From: Anaerostipes hadrus ATCC 29173 = JCM 17467 | GTDB lineage: Bacteria; Bacillota; Clostridia; Lachnospirales; Lachnospiraceae | Direction: 5' to 3' | DNA: 64,000 nt | Assembly (NCBI RefSeq): GCF_030296915.1 | Contig: NZ_AP028031.1 | Coordinates: 77,001-141,000 of the forward strand | Part shown: positions 43,817 to 53,090 of the stretch, in pieces | How positions within the stretch are numbered: the first letter of the stretch is position 1 | How the letters are laid out: each line of letters starts with the position of its first letter | The notes under the pieces: model-generated | Told to the model about the DNA's origin: nothing | Seen by the model: the letters and a program-made list of their open reading frames with translations, nothing else | Databases searched by the model: none | Position numbers and translations under genes: made by a program

Positions 43817-45141
43817 CGGTTGATAATAATGTGTTACATAACTTGATATTGGAAACATTGATGGCAATTAATATATACATGGTAGGAAGCATTTTGTTTC
43901 AATTTACAAGACGAGGAAAGAAAGTTTTTCTCGTCTTATCTTTATGTAAATGTAGTTTATGGAATGTTGTGGATATGGCGTTATTGACACAGAAAATTGT
44001 GCCAGATGGAAGAATTCAGGTGGTTTTAAATCTTCCAATTTTGATTTCTTTTTTGATCGTAATCAAAATATTTTCAGGCTTTGACTGGTTAAAAGTATTT
44101 TTAGGTTCCGTGATACAAGAATTACTTAGTTTTCCACCATTATTTTTATATTTATGTGTCTATCGTATTTATACGGGAGAATGGCATGGATTAAATGATA
44201 TGTATGCACCACTTGGATGGTATGTAGTCATTGGATCGGCGCTTACATTGGTTGCAATCTATATTTATAAATATTTTGTAGAGATTATATTCGGTAATTA
44301 TGCAAAATGGGAGTTAAAACAAAAGGGGATGTATTGGGGATTTATCATTGTTATGGTCTTGATTACATATGGAAGTGTCTGGACAAAAGATCATTCGTTT
44401 GAGGTAAGTCGTTATATTATAGTGGTCTCTGTGATTTCAGCTCTGTTTTTATATGAAACTTTATGGTTTTGGAGATGGCGAAAGAATCAGAAAACAGAAC
44501 AGGAAAATAAGAATCTAAGATATGAAAATTCCGTTATGAAAGAATACTATGATACATTGGAAAATCAAGTAGAGGTTGTAAGGAAATTTCATCATGATAT
44601 CAATAAGCATATGGATGTATTGAATGAGATGCTAGGCAAAATGGAAAACCCAGAGGTTAAATTATATTCTGAGCAATTAGAAGAAGTATATCAAGAGATG
44701 AAACCAGTTATTTATTGTTCCAATCCAATTGTGAATGCGGTATTGGTTAATAAAGCGCATCAATGTGAAGAAAAGCATATTAAATTTACCATTGATATGA
44801 TGGGTTTTGAGACAAAGAAGATGAAAGAAATTGATCTGGTGGCATTATTGTCAAATCTTTTAGATAATGCGATTGAAGAATGCGAAAGAATTCAGGATAA
44901 ATTAGATAAGAAAATTTACATACATGGCTGGAGAATCCGCAATAATTTATTTTTAGAAGTAAAAAATACAACAGAGAAAGAAGTCATCGATTCTTCAACA
45001 TTTAAGACAAAAAAAGATCCGAAATCTCATGGAGTTGGAATGAAGATCATAAAAGAAATCATAGAAAATTATGAGGGAATAACAGATATAGAAATAGAAA
45101 ATGGAGAAATTGAGATATTAATTCAAATTCCAGATAAATAA
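43813..45141 (+). CDS. AgrC-like histidine kinase (HPK10 type)
   Basis: A 442-residue sensor kinase. The membrane domain of six to seven helices (about 1-215) is followed by a coiled linker, the phosphoacceptor FHHDINKHMDVLNEM, and a GHKL ATPase domain with N-box LLSNLLDNAIEECERI and G-box DPKSHGVGMKIIKEII. This is the AgrC/VirS class that reads peptide signals. No agrD-like peptide or agrB processing gene was found nearby, so the signal is unknown. It is coupled to the LytTR regulator by ATGA overlap. Confidence 0.9.
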   Translation: MTVDNNVLHNLILETLMAINIYMVGSILFQFTRRGKKVFLVLSLCKCSLWNVVDMALLTQKIVPDGRIQVVLNLPILISFLIVIKIFSGFDWLKVFLGSVIQELLSFPPLFLYLCVYRIYTGEWHGLNDMYAPLGWYVVIGSALTLVAIYIYKYFVEIIFGNYAKWELKQKGMYWGFIIVMVLITYGSVWTKDHSFEVSRYIIVVSVISALFLYETLWFWRWRKNQKTEQENKNLRYENSVMKEYYDTLENQVEVVRKFHHDINKHMDVLNEMLGKMENPEVKLYSEQLEEVYQEMKPVIYCSNPIVNAVLVNKAHQCEEKHIKFTIDMMGFETKKMKEIDLVALLSNLLDNAIEECERIQDKLDKKIYIHGWRIRNNLFLEVKNTTEKEVIDSSTFKTKKDPKSHGVGMKIIKEIIENYEGITDIEIENGEIEILIQIPDK

Positions 45142-45207
45142 TTCCATCAAATCCATTGGAAACCACTACTCAAAATGTTAAAATAACCACAAAGGAAGTG
45201 ATGCACA

Positions 45208-46188
45208 ATGGAATATTACGGAACCTTGGGACCAACCTGTTGCGAACCAACGATTTTAAAGAAGATGTTTGATGCCGGAATGACAGGGATCCGGTTGAAT
45301 TTATCACATAGTTCATTAGAAGGAAGCCATGCATGGATTTACCATTATTTTGAGGCAGCGAAGCAGACAAATGGCGAGAAGAAGTTAATGATCGACTTGA
45401 TCGGACCAGAACTTCGAATTGGATATCTGGAAGGAGATATGGGCCTTTCAACAGGAGCACATGTGGTTATAGGACATGGTGGAATTTTAGTACCAGAAGA
45501 AATCATGCCGCATATCAGAAGAGATCAGGAAATTTTATTAGATGACGGGAAAATAAAACTGATCGCAGAACGGAAAATATCACCACGATCCTGGAGATGC
45601 CGCATTGTCTGTGGAGGAGTATTGACGGCACGTAAAAGCATAGCTTTGCCAGGATGTAATATCAACAATCCGACGTTAACTGAGGCTGATCTGAAGAATC
45701 TATCTTTGGTAAAACAATATCAAGTAACTGATGTTATGCTGCCATTTGTACGGAATAAAGAAGATCTGATCATACTAAGAGAAGCACTAAAACAAAACAA
45801 CTGTGAAGATATTCGAATCTTTGCCAAAATAGAAAATATGACAGGAGTAGAGCATTTGGAAGAATTACTTCCATACTGTGATTATATTGTTATAGCAAGA
45901 GGAGATTTAGGAAATGTCATGCCATTATCCAAACTCCCCAAAGTGCAGGCATATATTGCAAAGGTATGCAAAGAACATAATAAAAATTTCATGGTAGTTA
46001 CACAAATGCTAGACTCTATGATCCGAAACCCTTATCCAACAAGAGCTGAAGTAAATGATATTTATCATGCAGTTCATCAAGGAGCGAATGCATTGATGCT
46101 GACGGGGGAAACCGCTCACGGCAGATATCCGGTAGAAGCCATGAAGATGTTAGTAGAAACCGCAAATGGGAGTTTAGAAGAATTATGA
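45208..46188 (+). CDS. Pyruvate kinase-like protein without the C-terminal domain
   Basis: A 326-residue homologue of the pyruvate kinase barrel. Conserved parts are GMTGIRLNLSHSS, IFAKIENMTGVEHLEE (with the catalytic Lys), VIARGDLG and LTGETAHGRYPVEA. The usual DTKGPEIR is DLIGPELR, and GDLGVE is GDLGNV. The ~130-residue allosteric C domain is absent; ordinary pyruvate kinases have ~470 residues. Loss of the metal/phosphate Lys environment makes normal activity doubtful. It overlaps the glucosidase start by four bases, so a role in glucoside catabolism or its control is possible. Confidence 0.75.
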   Translation: MEYYGTLGPTCCEPTILKKMFDAGMTGIRLNLSHSSLEGSHAWIYHYFEAAKQTNGEKKLMIDLIGPELRIGYLEGDMGLSTGAHVVIGHGGILVPEEIMPHIRRDQEILLDDGKIKLIAERKISPRSWRCRIVCGGVLTARKSIALPGCNINNPTLTEADLKNLSLVKQYQVTDVMLPFVRNKEDLIILREALKQNNCEDIRIFAKIENMTGVEHLEELLPYCDYIVIARGDLGNVMPLSKLPKVQAYIAKVCKEHNKNFMVVTQMLDSMIRNPYPTRAEVNDIYHAVHQGANALMLTGETAHGRYPVEAMKMLVETANGSLEEL

Positions 46189-47858
46189 TGAATAAAAAAT
46201 GGTGGCATAACAAAGTTGCATATCAAATTTACCCAAAGAGTTTTAAGGATACAAATGGTGATGGAATCGGTGACATTCCTGGAATTATCAGCAAGTTAGA
46301 TTATTTAAAAGACCTAGGGGTTGATATTTTGTGGATATCTCCGATGTATCAGTCTCCGATGGTGGATAACGGTTATGATATTTCCGATTATTATGCGATC
46401 GATCCGATGTTTGGATCAATGGATGAGATGAAACAATTGATCAAGGAAGCAAAGAAAAGAAATATGTATATTCTGCTGGATCTCGTTGTGAATCATTGTT
46501 CCAGTGAACATGAATGGTTCCAGAAGGCAATGGCAGATCCAGAAGGGGAATATGGATCATATTTTTATATCAAAGACGGGAAAGATGGGCAGCCACCGAC
46601 CAACTGGAGATCTTATTTTGGAGGCAGTGTCTGGGAGAAGATCCCAGGGTATGACAATAAGTTTTATTTGCATTCTTTTGCAAAAGAACAACCAGATCTG
46701 AACTGGGAGAATGCGACTGTTCGTGAGAAGATTTATGAGATGATCTGTTGGTGGATGGACCAAGGACTTTCAGGCTTTCGGATTGATGCGATCATGAATA
46801 TAAAGAAAGATCTGACATGGAGTGATCTGAAACCAGACGGTCCAGATGGACTCGCAGATGTATATAAGATCACAGGAAAAGTCGAAGGAATCGGAGATTT
46901 CTTGATGGAGATGAAGCATCGTTGCTTTGAACCATATGATGCACTGACCGTTGGGGAGGCTATGTTTGTAAAAGAAGATATTCTTCCACGATTTATCGGT
47001 GAAGATGGATATTTTTCTACGATTTTTGCATTTGAACCATGTCATGCCTATCGGAAAGGCAAAAATTATATGAACTATGACTGGCCACAGCCATTTGATG
47101 AATGGAGAGAGGAAACTTTTCATAATCAAGAGATTGTTGCCAAGGCAGGGTTTGAAGCGAATATCATTGAGAACCATGATCAGCCAAGAGGGGCAAGTCT
47201 GTTTATCCCAGAAGAAGATTATGGATTTTACAGCTTATCAGCACTTGCAACGATCATTTTCTGTGAGAGAGGTCTGCCTTTCCTATATCAGGGGCAAGAG
47301 ATCGGGATGAGCAATCGTCAATGGAAATATGATGAATTTAATGATCTGGAAACAATCAATCAGTATCAGATCGCATTGAAGGCAGGAATGTCCAAAGAAC
47401 AGGCATTGGAGATTGCAAGACATCACAGCAGAGACAATGCGAGAACACCAATGCAATGGAGTTCGGAAGAAAATGCAGGATTTTCAAAAGGAAAACCGTG
47501 GATGCCAGTTAATGAGAACTATAAAGTGGTGAATGTCGCAGAAGAAGAAAAAGAATATGGATCGATCCTGAATTTTTACAAGCGATTGATCGCATTTTAT
47601 AAATCAGAAGAATATAATGAGATACTAACATATGGTGATTTCAGACCAATGTATGAAAAAGAAGATCATATTTTTGCATACAGCAGGTCTTATAGATGTC
47701 GGAAACTGGTATTGATCTGTAACTTCAGTTCTAAGGAAAAAGATATTGAATTATCAGAAGACTATGAAAATGTTGTATTTGTGAATTATGAACAGACAAC
47801 TGTCATTGGAAATACGTTAAAAATGAAACCGTATGAATGTGTTATTTATGAGATGTAG
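46185..47858 (+). CDS. GH13 alpha-glucosidase (oligo-1,6-glucosidase type)
   Basis: A 557-residue family GH13 enzyme without signal peptide, hence cytoplasmic. It has WWHNKVAYQIYPKSFKDTNG at the start, LLDLVVNHCSSEHEWF, the nucleophile Asp in GFRIDAIMNIKK, the acid Glu in LTVGEAMFVK, and IIENHDQPRGASLF. It hydrolyses isomaltose-like or other alpha-glucosides taken into the cell. It is translationally coupled to the pyruvate kinase-like gene and followed by a strong terminator. Confidence 0.92.
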   Translation: MMNKKWWHNKVAYQIYPKSFKDTNGDGIGDIPGIISKLDYLKDLGVDILWISPMYQSPMVDNGYDISDYYAIDPMFGSMDEMKQLIKEAKKRNMYILLDLVVNHCSSEHEWFQKAMADPEGEYGSYFYIKDGKDGQPPTNWRSYFGGSVWEKIPGYDNKFYLHSFAKEQPDLNWENATVREKIYEMICWWMDQGLSGFRIDAIMNIKKDLTWSDLKPDGPDGLADVYKITGKVEGIGDFLMEMKHRCFEPYDALTVGEAMFVKEDILPRFIGEDGYFSTIFAFEPCHAYRKGKNYMNYDWPQPFDEWREETFHNQEIVAKAGFEANIIENHDQPRGASLFIPEEDYGFYSLSALATIIFCERGLPFLYQGQEIGMSNRQWKYDEFNDLETINQYQIALKAGMSKEQALEIARHHSRDNARTPMQWSSEENAGFSKGKPWMPVNENYKVVNVAEEEKEYGSILNFYKRLIAFYKSEEYNEILTYGDFRPMYEKEDHIFAYSRSYRCRKLVLICNFSSKEKDIELSEDYENVVFVNYEQTTVIGNTLKMKPYECVIYEM

Positions 47859-47861
47859 ATC

Positions 47862-47897
47862 AAAAAAGAATCCTGAACGATCAGGATTCTTTTTTAT
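47862..47897 (+). terminator. Terminator after GH13 gene
   Basis: A stem of 14-15 bp (47862-47876 with 47881-47895) with a 4-base loop, followed by T. Confidence 0.9.
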
Positions 47898-48251
47898 CTT
47901 TAGTAAAAATCTGGACAGTGGAGCGTGCCAAGTGAAAAATTTAAAAAGAGAAAAATTGAGTGATTTTTTAGGGCTGACAGATATTTTTTCTGTCAAAAAT
48001 GTAGTAACAAACTAAAAAACGCCGCACGTCCAGACAAGATTGCCCAGACGGCCGGCGATTAATGATCATACTCCCATGTGGTTGATTCCACGTGCTCCGT
48101 CAGTCATATGACCTCATGGATATTAGGTTACTATAACTGGTCAGATTCGTCAACCCTGAATTTTAAGAAAATGTTATTGCTATTGTATAAATTTTCAGAC
48201 AATTCAAAAGAGGTTGTGTATAAAAAGAAAAAAACAGGACATCCTCTGAAT
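47898..48251 (+). other. Non-coding region with GC-rich structured segment before spoIIR
   Basis: The 350 bases between the glucosidase terminator and spoIIR hold no convincing gene. A hairpin TGACAGA/TCTGTCA lies at about 47975-47995. From about 48018 to 48118 the DNA is clearly richer in G and C than its surroundings and folds: CGCCG (48019) with CGGCG (48053), and CATGTGG-TTGATT-CCACGTG (48075-48094). This may be a leader or small RNA. The early ORF start at 48078 lies inside it and is not believed. Confidence 0.45.
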
Positions 48252-48848
48252 ATGAGTAGAAAAAACATGATCAAAGGGATTCTGTTTCTGGCCATAGCAT
48301 GTATGATTTGTGTGGCAGGACAAAGAAAATCCAATAACATAATACAGCAAAATCTGAAAAGCAATCTGATTCGATTTCATGTGAGAGCTAATAGTAACAG
48401 CAGGATGGATCAGACATATAAATTGAAAGTAAGAGATGCCGTGATTGATCAGATCAGTCCAGAATTGAGTGAAGCAAAAACGAAGGAAGAAGCATTTAAA
48501 ATCTTAAAAATGCAAAAAAACAGAATAAAAAATACAGCACAGGAAATATTAAAGAAAGAGGGAGTGAAACAAAAGGTAAACGTACATTTTGTACAAGAAA
48601 AATTTCCAGAGAAAAACTATGGCCAATATACATTTCCAGAAGGTATTTACGATGCAGTAAGAATCGATCTGGGGGCAGCAAAAGGGCACAACTGGTGGTG
48701 TGTCATGTTCCCAGATCTATGCGTAACAAAAGATGACAAGGTAAGGATCAACAATACAGCAAGAAAAAAGATGGAGAAACTTTTAGGGAAAAAAACGATC
48801 AGAAAAATAACAAAAGATAAATATCTTGGATGGTTGTTTAAAGTATAA
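48252..48848 (+). CDS. spoIIR: Stage II sporulation protein R
   Basis: A 198-residue SpoIIR. An N-terminal membrane/signal segment (IKGILFLAIACMICVAG) is followed by LIRFHVRANSNSRMDQTYKL, the diagnostic HVxANS-like block, and GHNWWCVMFPDLCV. SpoIIR is made in the forespore and activates the SpoIIGA protease to process pro-sigma-E in the mother cell. The start at 48252 is chosen by family alignment; no strong ribosome site is seen. The frame runs open to 48078, but that part is not SpoIIR-like. It shows that the organism belongs to a sporulating lineage. Confidence 0.92.
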   Translation: MSRKNMIKGILFLAIACMICVAGQRKSNNIIQQNLKSNLIRFHVRANSNSRMDQTYKLKVRDAVIDQISPELSEAKTKEEAFKILKMQKNRIKNTAQEILKKEGVKQKVNVHFVQEKFPEKNYGQYTFPEGIYDAVRIDLGAAKGHNWWCVMFPDLCVTKDDKVRINNTARKKMEKLLGKKTIRKITKDKYLGWLFKV

Positions 48849-48855
48849 GAAAAAC

Positions 48856-48887
48856 GGAGCTGATACAGATCGTATCAGCTCCATTTT
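48856..48887 (+). terminator. Terminator after spoIIR
   Basis: An 11-bp perfect stem GGAGCTGATAC (48856-48866) with 48872-48882, followed by ATTTT. It also serves the convergent methyltransferase gene. Confidence 0.85.
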
Positions 48888-48899
48888 AAGTTCTGGAAT

Positions 48900-49430
48900 T
48901 TATTCTAATGGTTTCTTTGCAGAGATAAGAAGTAAACGTTTCTTTTTATATACACGGAATTTGGTAAGCCCTGCATTTTTAAAATATTCTAAAGTCTCAT
49001 AAGTAGAATGTCTGCGATCATCACCAGAAGTCAGATAGGAAGGAATATTAGAAACAATTCGCAATGCCTCAGGAAGTGCAGATTCTCCAATATAAAGTCT
49101 TCCGCCAGGAACTAAGACACGAAATGCTTCATTAACAAACTTCTGTGGATCTTTAAAGGTGTGGAAATCGTCACATACAGTGATCACACGAAAGCTGTTA
49201 TCATCAAAAGAAAGAAAATCACTGTAACCTGTCTCAAAATGAAGTTCTGGCCAAGTTTGCTTTGCGATAAGAATCTTATCCTCAGATTCATCGATACCAT
49301 ATCCTTCAACATCCTTCCAGCGTGTCAGTTCATGTAAAAAAGTACCATCACCGCAACCGACATCTAATATATTATCTGTATCTCTGACGCATATTTTCTT
49401 GATCATTTCATCCCGTAAAGCATCTCTCAT
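48900..49430 (-). CDS. Class I SAM-dependent methyltransferase
   Basis: A 176-residue methyltransferase. Motif I is NILDVGCGDGTFLHEL, motif II is VEGYGIDESEDKILIAKQ, the middle has DNSFRVITVCDDFHTFKDPQ, and then LVPGGRLYIGES. It resembles the Methyltransf_11 group; the substrate is unknown. The ATG at 49430 has GAAAGGAG eight bases upstream and lies 55 bases after a good -10 box. Upstream in-frame ATGs at 49523 and 49487 would fall before or at the transcription start. The promoter is covered by a perfect palindrome. Confidence 0.82.
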   Translation of the reverse strand: MRDALRDEMIKKICVRDTDNILDVGCGDGTFLHELTRWKDVEGYGIDESEDKILIAKQTWPELHFETGYSDFLSFDDNSFRVITVCDDFHTFKDPQKFVNEAFRVLVPGGRLYIGESALPEALRIVSNIPSYLTSGDDRRHSTYETLEYFKNAGLTKFRVYKKKRLLLISAKKPLE

Positions 49431-49486
49431 AAGAAACTCCTTTCGTATGCCTTGTGGTTTGTATGCCGTCTCTTTATTAACTTTCA

Positions 49487-49506
49487 TTATACCAGATTCT
49501 GGTATA
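49487..49506 (-). promoter_or_regulatory. Palindromic operator over the methyltransferase promoter
   Basis: TATACCAGATTCTGGTATA (49488-49506) is a perfect 9-1-9 palindrome overlapping the minus-strand TATAAT box (49492-49487). A repressor binding here would block transcription. No regulator gene is adjacent. Confidence 0.7.
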
Positions 49507-49582
49507 CATGGAAAGAAGAGCACTAATTTTTGATTATAACATAGAAGAAAAATTTGTCAAATAATCTTATGGATGTATTCGG

Positions 49583-49612
49583 TTAACATGAAAACAGGAT
49601 ATGTGTTATACT
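49583..49612 (+). promoter_or_regulatory. Probable promoter of the GTPase operon
   Basis: TTAACA (49583-49588) and TATACT (49607-49612) with an 18-base spacer, ~38 bases before the gene. Confidence 0.6.
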
Positions 49613-49649
49613 TATTTACAGTGAATACGAAAAAAGGAAAAAGAAATTT

Positions 49650-52292
49650 ATGAAGAATAAAAAGCACATAGTAACTGGTATTCTGGCTCATGTAGATGCC
49701 GGGAAGACAACACTATCAGAGGCAATTTTATATACTGCAGGGAATTTGAGAAAAATCGGACGTGTGGATAATGGAGATGCATTTTTAGATACTTATGAAC
49801 TAGAACGGTCCAGAGGAATTACCATTTTTTCCAAGCAGGCAGAGGTTTCAATGAATGAGATGGATCTTACTTTGCTTGACACACCAGGACATGTGGATTT
49901 TTCTGCGGAGATGGAAAGAACCCTGCAAGTGCTTGATTATGCGGTTCTTGTGATCAGCGGAGCAGATGGTGTGCAGGGCCATACTTTGACATTATGGAGT
50001 CTGCTTGAGAGATATAAGATCCCAACATTTTTATTTATTAACAAGATGGATCAGGACGGAACACAAAAAGATCAATTATTGAAAGAATTACAGGAACGTT
50101 TAAGCAGCGGATGTATTGATTTTGGAGAAAAGGGTAGTGATGAGTTTTATGAGATGATCGCTATGGAAGATGAGGCGTTACTGGATCATTATCTGGAATC
50201 AGGTGAGATCACGGAATCCAAGATCCGGGAAATGATCGCAGAACGTAAGATTTTCCCATGCTTTTTTGGATCAGCGTTAAAACTTCAAGGAGTCAATGAA
50301 TTTCTGGGTGATTTTGCATTTTATACAGAAGAAAGAGAATATCCAGAGGAATTTGGTGCACGTATATTTAAGATCACAAGAGATGAAAATGGAAATCGTC
50401 TGACACATTTGAAAGTAACAGGTGGAAATTTAAAGGTAAAAACAGTTATTACAGAAAGTGATGAAAAGATTAATCAGATCCGTATCTATTCGGGAGAAAA
50501 GTATGAGACAGTAAATGAACTGCAGGCAGGAAGAATCTGTGCGGTTACAGGACTTTCAGATACGATCCCTGGGCAGTGTCTTGGAGCAGAGCAGGGCGGA
50601 TATGAACCTGTGTTGGAGCCAGTACTTACTTACCAGATGATATTGCCAGAAGAGACAAGTGCAAGCGTGATACTTCCAAAACTTCGTCAGCTGGAAGAAG
50701 AAGAACCAGAACTTCACATCATCTGGAATGAAGAATTACAAGAGATTCAGGTGCAGATCATGGGAGAGGTTCAATTGGAGATCCTAAAGAGTCTGATCAA
50801 AGAACGCTTTGATGTAGATGTGGAATTTGGACAGGGCAATATTGTATACAAAGAGACGATAGCAGATGTTGTAGAAGGTGTTGGGCATTTTGAACCGTTA
50901 AGACATTATGCAGAAGTACATTTGTTGATGGAACCGCTGGAGAGGGGAAGTGGAGTTGTTATCGACACACAGTGCAGCGAAGATGTATTGGATAAGAATT
51001 GGCAGAGACTGATCATAACACATTTATTAGAAAGAGATCATAGAGGGGTTTTAACAGGAGCACCGATCACAGATATCAAGATCACGCTGGCAGCAGGACG
51101 GGCACATCAGAAGCATACAGAAGGTGGAGACTTCCGTCAGGCGACATACCGTGCAGTAAGACAGGGGCTTCGTATGGCACAGAGTGTTTTATTAGAGCCA
51201 TATTATAAGTTCCGGCTGGAAGTTCCACAGCAGATGATCGGAAGAGCTATGACAGATATTGAAAAGATGCAAGGTACGTTTGATACACCAGATACTGCAG
51301 GAGAGATGTCAGTGCTTCAAGGAATAGCACCAGTTTCTACGATGCAAGGATACCAAAAAGAAGTATTAGCATATTCCAAAGGTATGGGAAGATTATTTAC
51401 AACCTTAAATGGATATGATATCTGCCATAATGAAGAAGAAATCATAGAAGCCAGTGGATATGATCCAGATAGAGATTTTGAAAATCCATGTGGATCTGTT
51501 TTCTGTTCCCGTGGAGCCGGGTATAATGTCGCATGGAATGAGGTACCAGAACATATGCATTTAGAGAGCGTTCTTGCGAAAGAAATCGAGGAAGAGGAAT
51601 TTGATGAACTGACACAGCGAAGGGCTTATATTGAAGAAGAATCAATTGATACAGAGGAAATCGATCGGATTCTTGAACAAACATTTTATGCAAACCAGCA
51701 TAATAAAAGTAAATGGAAGAAGAAGAAAACAGCAAGGCTTGTACAGGATTATCATACATCTGCAGAAAAATCATCGGTAAAAAGAGATATGTCCAAGAAA
51801 TACCTGCTGGTTGATGGATATAATATCATTTACGCATGGGATGATCTGAAGGAATTATTAGATACGAATGTAGATGCAGCCAGAGGAAAATTACTTGATG
51901 AGATGAGTAATTATCAGGGAATGAAGGGCATGGAGCTGATCGTTGTGTTTGATGCATATCGTGTGAAAGGTCATGAAACAGAGATCACAGATTACATGAA
52001 TATTCATGTAGTCTACACAAAAGAAGCAGAAACAGCAGATCAGTATATTGAAAAATTTGCCCATACCCATGGACGAAAATACGATGTAACAGTTGCAACA
52101 TCCGATGGATTGGAACAGATCATTATCCGCGGACAAGGCTGCCGTCTGCTTTCTGCAAGAGAATTAAAGAGAGACTATGAAGAAGCAAAAGCACAGATCA
52201 GAACAGAATATCTGGAGAATCAGAAAAATGAGAAAACTTATATGATGGATGGAATATCCTTGGAGAAAGAACAGCCAGAGAAGGAAAACTGA
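49650..52292 (+). CDS. TetM/EF-G-like ribosomal GTPase fused to a YacP/Rae1-type NYN nuclease domain
   Basis: An 880-residue protein. The GTPase domain has GILAHVDAGKTTLSEAIL (G1), RGITIF (G2), LLDTPGHVDF (G3) and FINKMDQ (G4). The remaining EF-G-type domains, as in tetracycline ribosome-protection proteins, reach to about residue 640. After a charged linker (about 640-715) comes a complete NYN domain (about 718-850): YLLVDGYNIIYAWDDLKELL, LIVVFDAYRVKGHETE, ETADQYIEKFAHTHG and VATSDGLEQ, with the acidic residues of YacP/Rae1. Rae1 cuts mRNA in the ribosomal A site, so this fusion suggests GTP-driven ribosome binding coupled to mRNA cleavage. It leads an operon with a phosphatase and an SGNH hydrolase. 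Confidence 0.88.
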   Translation: MKNKKHIVTGILAHVDAGKTTLSEAILYTAGNLRKIGRVDNGDAFLDTYELERSRGITIFSKQAEVSMNEMDLTLLDTPGHVDFSAEMERTLQVLDYAVLVISGADGVQGHTLTLWSLLERYKIPTFLFINKMDQDGTQKDQLLKELQERLSSGCIDFGEKGSDEFYEMIAMEDEALLDHYLESGEITESKIREMIAERKIFPCFFGSALKLQGVNEFLGDFAFYTEEREYPEEFGARIFKITRDENGNRLTHLKVTGGNLKVKTVITESDEKINQIRIYSGEKYETVNELQAGRICAVTGLSDTIPGQCLGAEQGGYEPVLEPVLTYQMILPEETSASVILPKLRQLEEEEPELHIIWNEELQEIQVQIMGEVQLEILKSLIKERFDVDVEFGQGNIVYKETIADVVEGVGHFEPLRHYAEVHLLMEPLERGSGVVIDTQCSEDVLDKNWQRLIITHLLERDHRGVLTGAPITDIKITLAAGRAHQKHTEGGDFRQATYRAVRQGLRMAQSVLLEPYYKFRLEVPQQMIGRAMTDIEKMQGTFDTPDTAGEMSVLQGIAPVSTMQGYQKEVLAYSKGMGRLFTTLNGYDICHNEEEIIEASGYDPDRDFENPCGSVFCSRGAGYNVAWNEVPEHMHLESVLAKEIEEEEFDELTQRRAYIEEESIDTEEIDRILEQTFYANQHNKSKWKKKKTARLVQDYHTSAEKSSVKRDMSKKYLLVDGYNIIYAWDDLKELLDTNVDAARGKLLDEMSNYQGMKGMELIVVFDAYRVKGHETEITDYMNIHVVYTKEAETADQYIEKFAHTHGRKYDVTVATSDGLEQIIIRGQGCRLLSARELKRDYEEAKAQIRTEYLENQKNEKTYMMDGISLEKEQPEKEN

Positions 52293-52316
52293 TCATACAA
52301 AAATGGAGGCGGTAAC

Positions 52317-53087
52317 ATGGGGAAGATTTATCTGGAAGGTGCAGATAATACGAGAGACCTTGGCGGATTAAAAACGACAGAAGGTGCAGTGATCAAAGAT
52401 AAACAGCTGATCCGCAGCAACCGTTTATCAAGGATTACGCAGAAAGATAAGATGTTACTGGAAACAGAATATCATTTACAGAAAATTCTGGATTTAAGAA
52501 CACCAATGGAAGTAGAACAAGAGCCGGATCTGGAAGTGGCGGGAGCTGTTTATGAGAATATTCCGTTTTTTATGGAAAGCATGGTGGGAGTCAGCCGGGA
52601 GCAGGAAACAAGAAAACAGATGTTACATATGGAAGAATTTCCAGAGATGTCAGATATTTATAAGATGATGATCAAAGAAGAATTTTGCAGAAAGCAGATC
52701 TCACAAGCAGTCAGAGAGATTATGAATACAAAAAATGGTGCGGTTTTATGGCATTGTACAGAAGGAAAAGACCGTTGTGGATTGTTATCAGCAACCATTT
52801 TATTTTTGCTTGATGTGTCTGAAGATGACGTGATGGAAGATTATCTAAAGACCAATAAAGCTGCGATCACAAGAGTAGAAAAATTAAAAAAGAAACTTCA
52901 TTTAGCAGGATTGCATCGCGAAAAAATCGAAAAAATAGAGGGCTATTTTGTGGCAAAAGAAGAATTTTTAAATGCAGCACTTAAAACCATGAAAGAAGAA
53001 TATGGTTCTATTAATCAGTTTATGATCAAGGGATTAAATATTTCCATGCAGCAAAAAGAGGATTTTAAACAAAAAGTATTGGAGTAG
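52317..53087 (+). CDS. Tyrosine-protein phosphatase family (Y_phosphatase3)
   Basis: A 256-residue protein with the start NTRDLGGLKTTEGAVIKDKQ, typical of bacterial LipA/MptpB-like phosphatases, KILDLRTPMEVEQEP, and the P-loop LWHCTEGKDRCGLLSAT (HCX5R with Cys nucleophile, about residue 140). It may act on phosphotyrosine, phosphoserine or phosphoinositide. A GGAGG site starts it 24 bases after the GTPase-NYN gene. The SGNH gene follows after three bases. Confidence 0.88.
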   Translation: MGKIYLEGADNTRDLGGLKTTEGAVIKDKQLIRSNRLSRITQKDKMLLETEYHLQKILDLRTPMEVEQEPDLEVAGAVYENIPFFMESMVGVSREQETRKQMLHMEEFPEMSDIYKMMIKEEFCRKQISQAVREIMNTKNGAVLWHCTEGKDRCGLLSATILFLLDVSEDDVMEDYLKTNKAAITRVEKLKKKLHLAGLHREKIEKIEGYFVAKEEFLNAALKTMKEEYGSINQFMIKGLNISMQQKEDFKQKVLE

Positions 53088-53090
53088 ACA

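Noticed and set aside
36564..45141. Complete agr quorum-sensing system
   Set aside because: No AgrB-type processing protein or AgrD-type peptide was found in any frame near the kinase, so only the sensing half can be claimed.
48078..48251. N-terminal extension of SpoIIR
   Set aside because: The frame is open, but it runs through the GC-rich hairpin region, is not SpoIIR-like and has no ribosome site.
49650..52292. Tetracycline resistance gene
   Set aside because: The GTPase is related to TetM-type proteins, but the added NYN domain and operon partners argue for a housekeeping ribosome factor; resistance is not supported.
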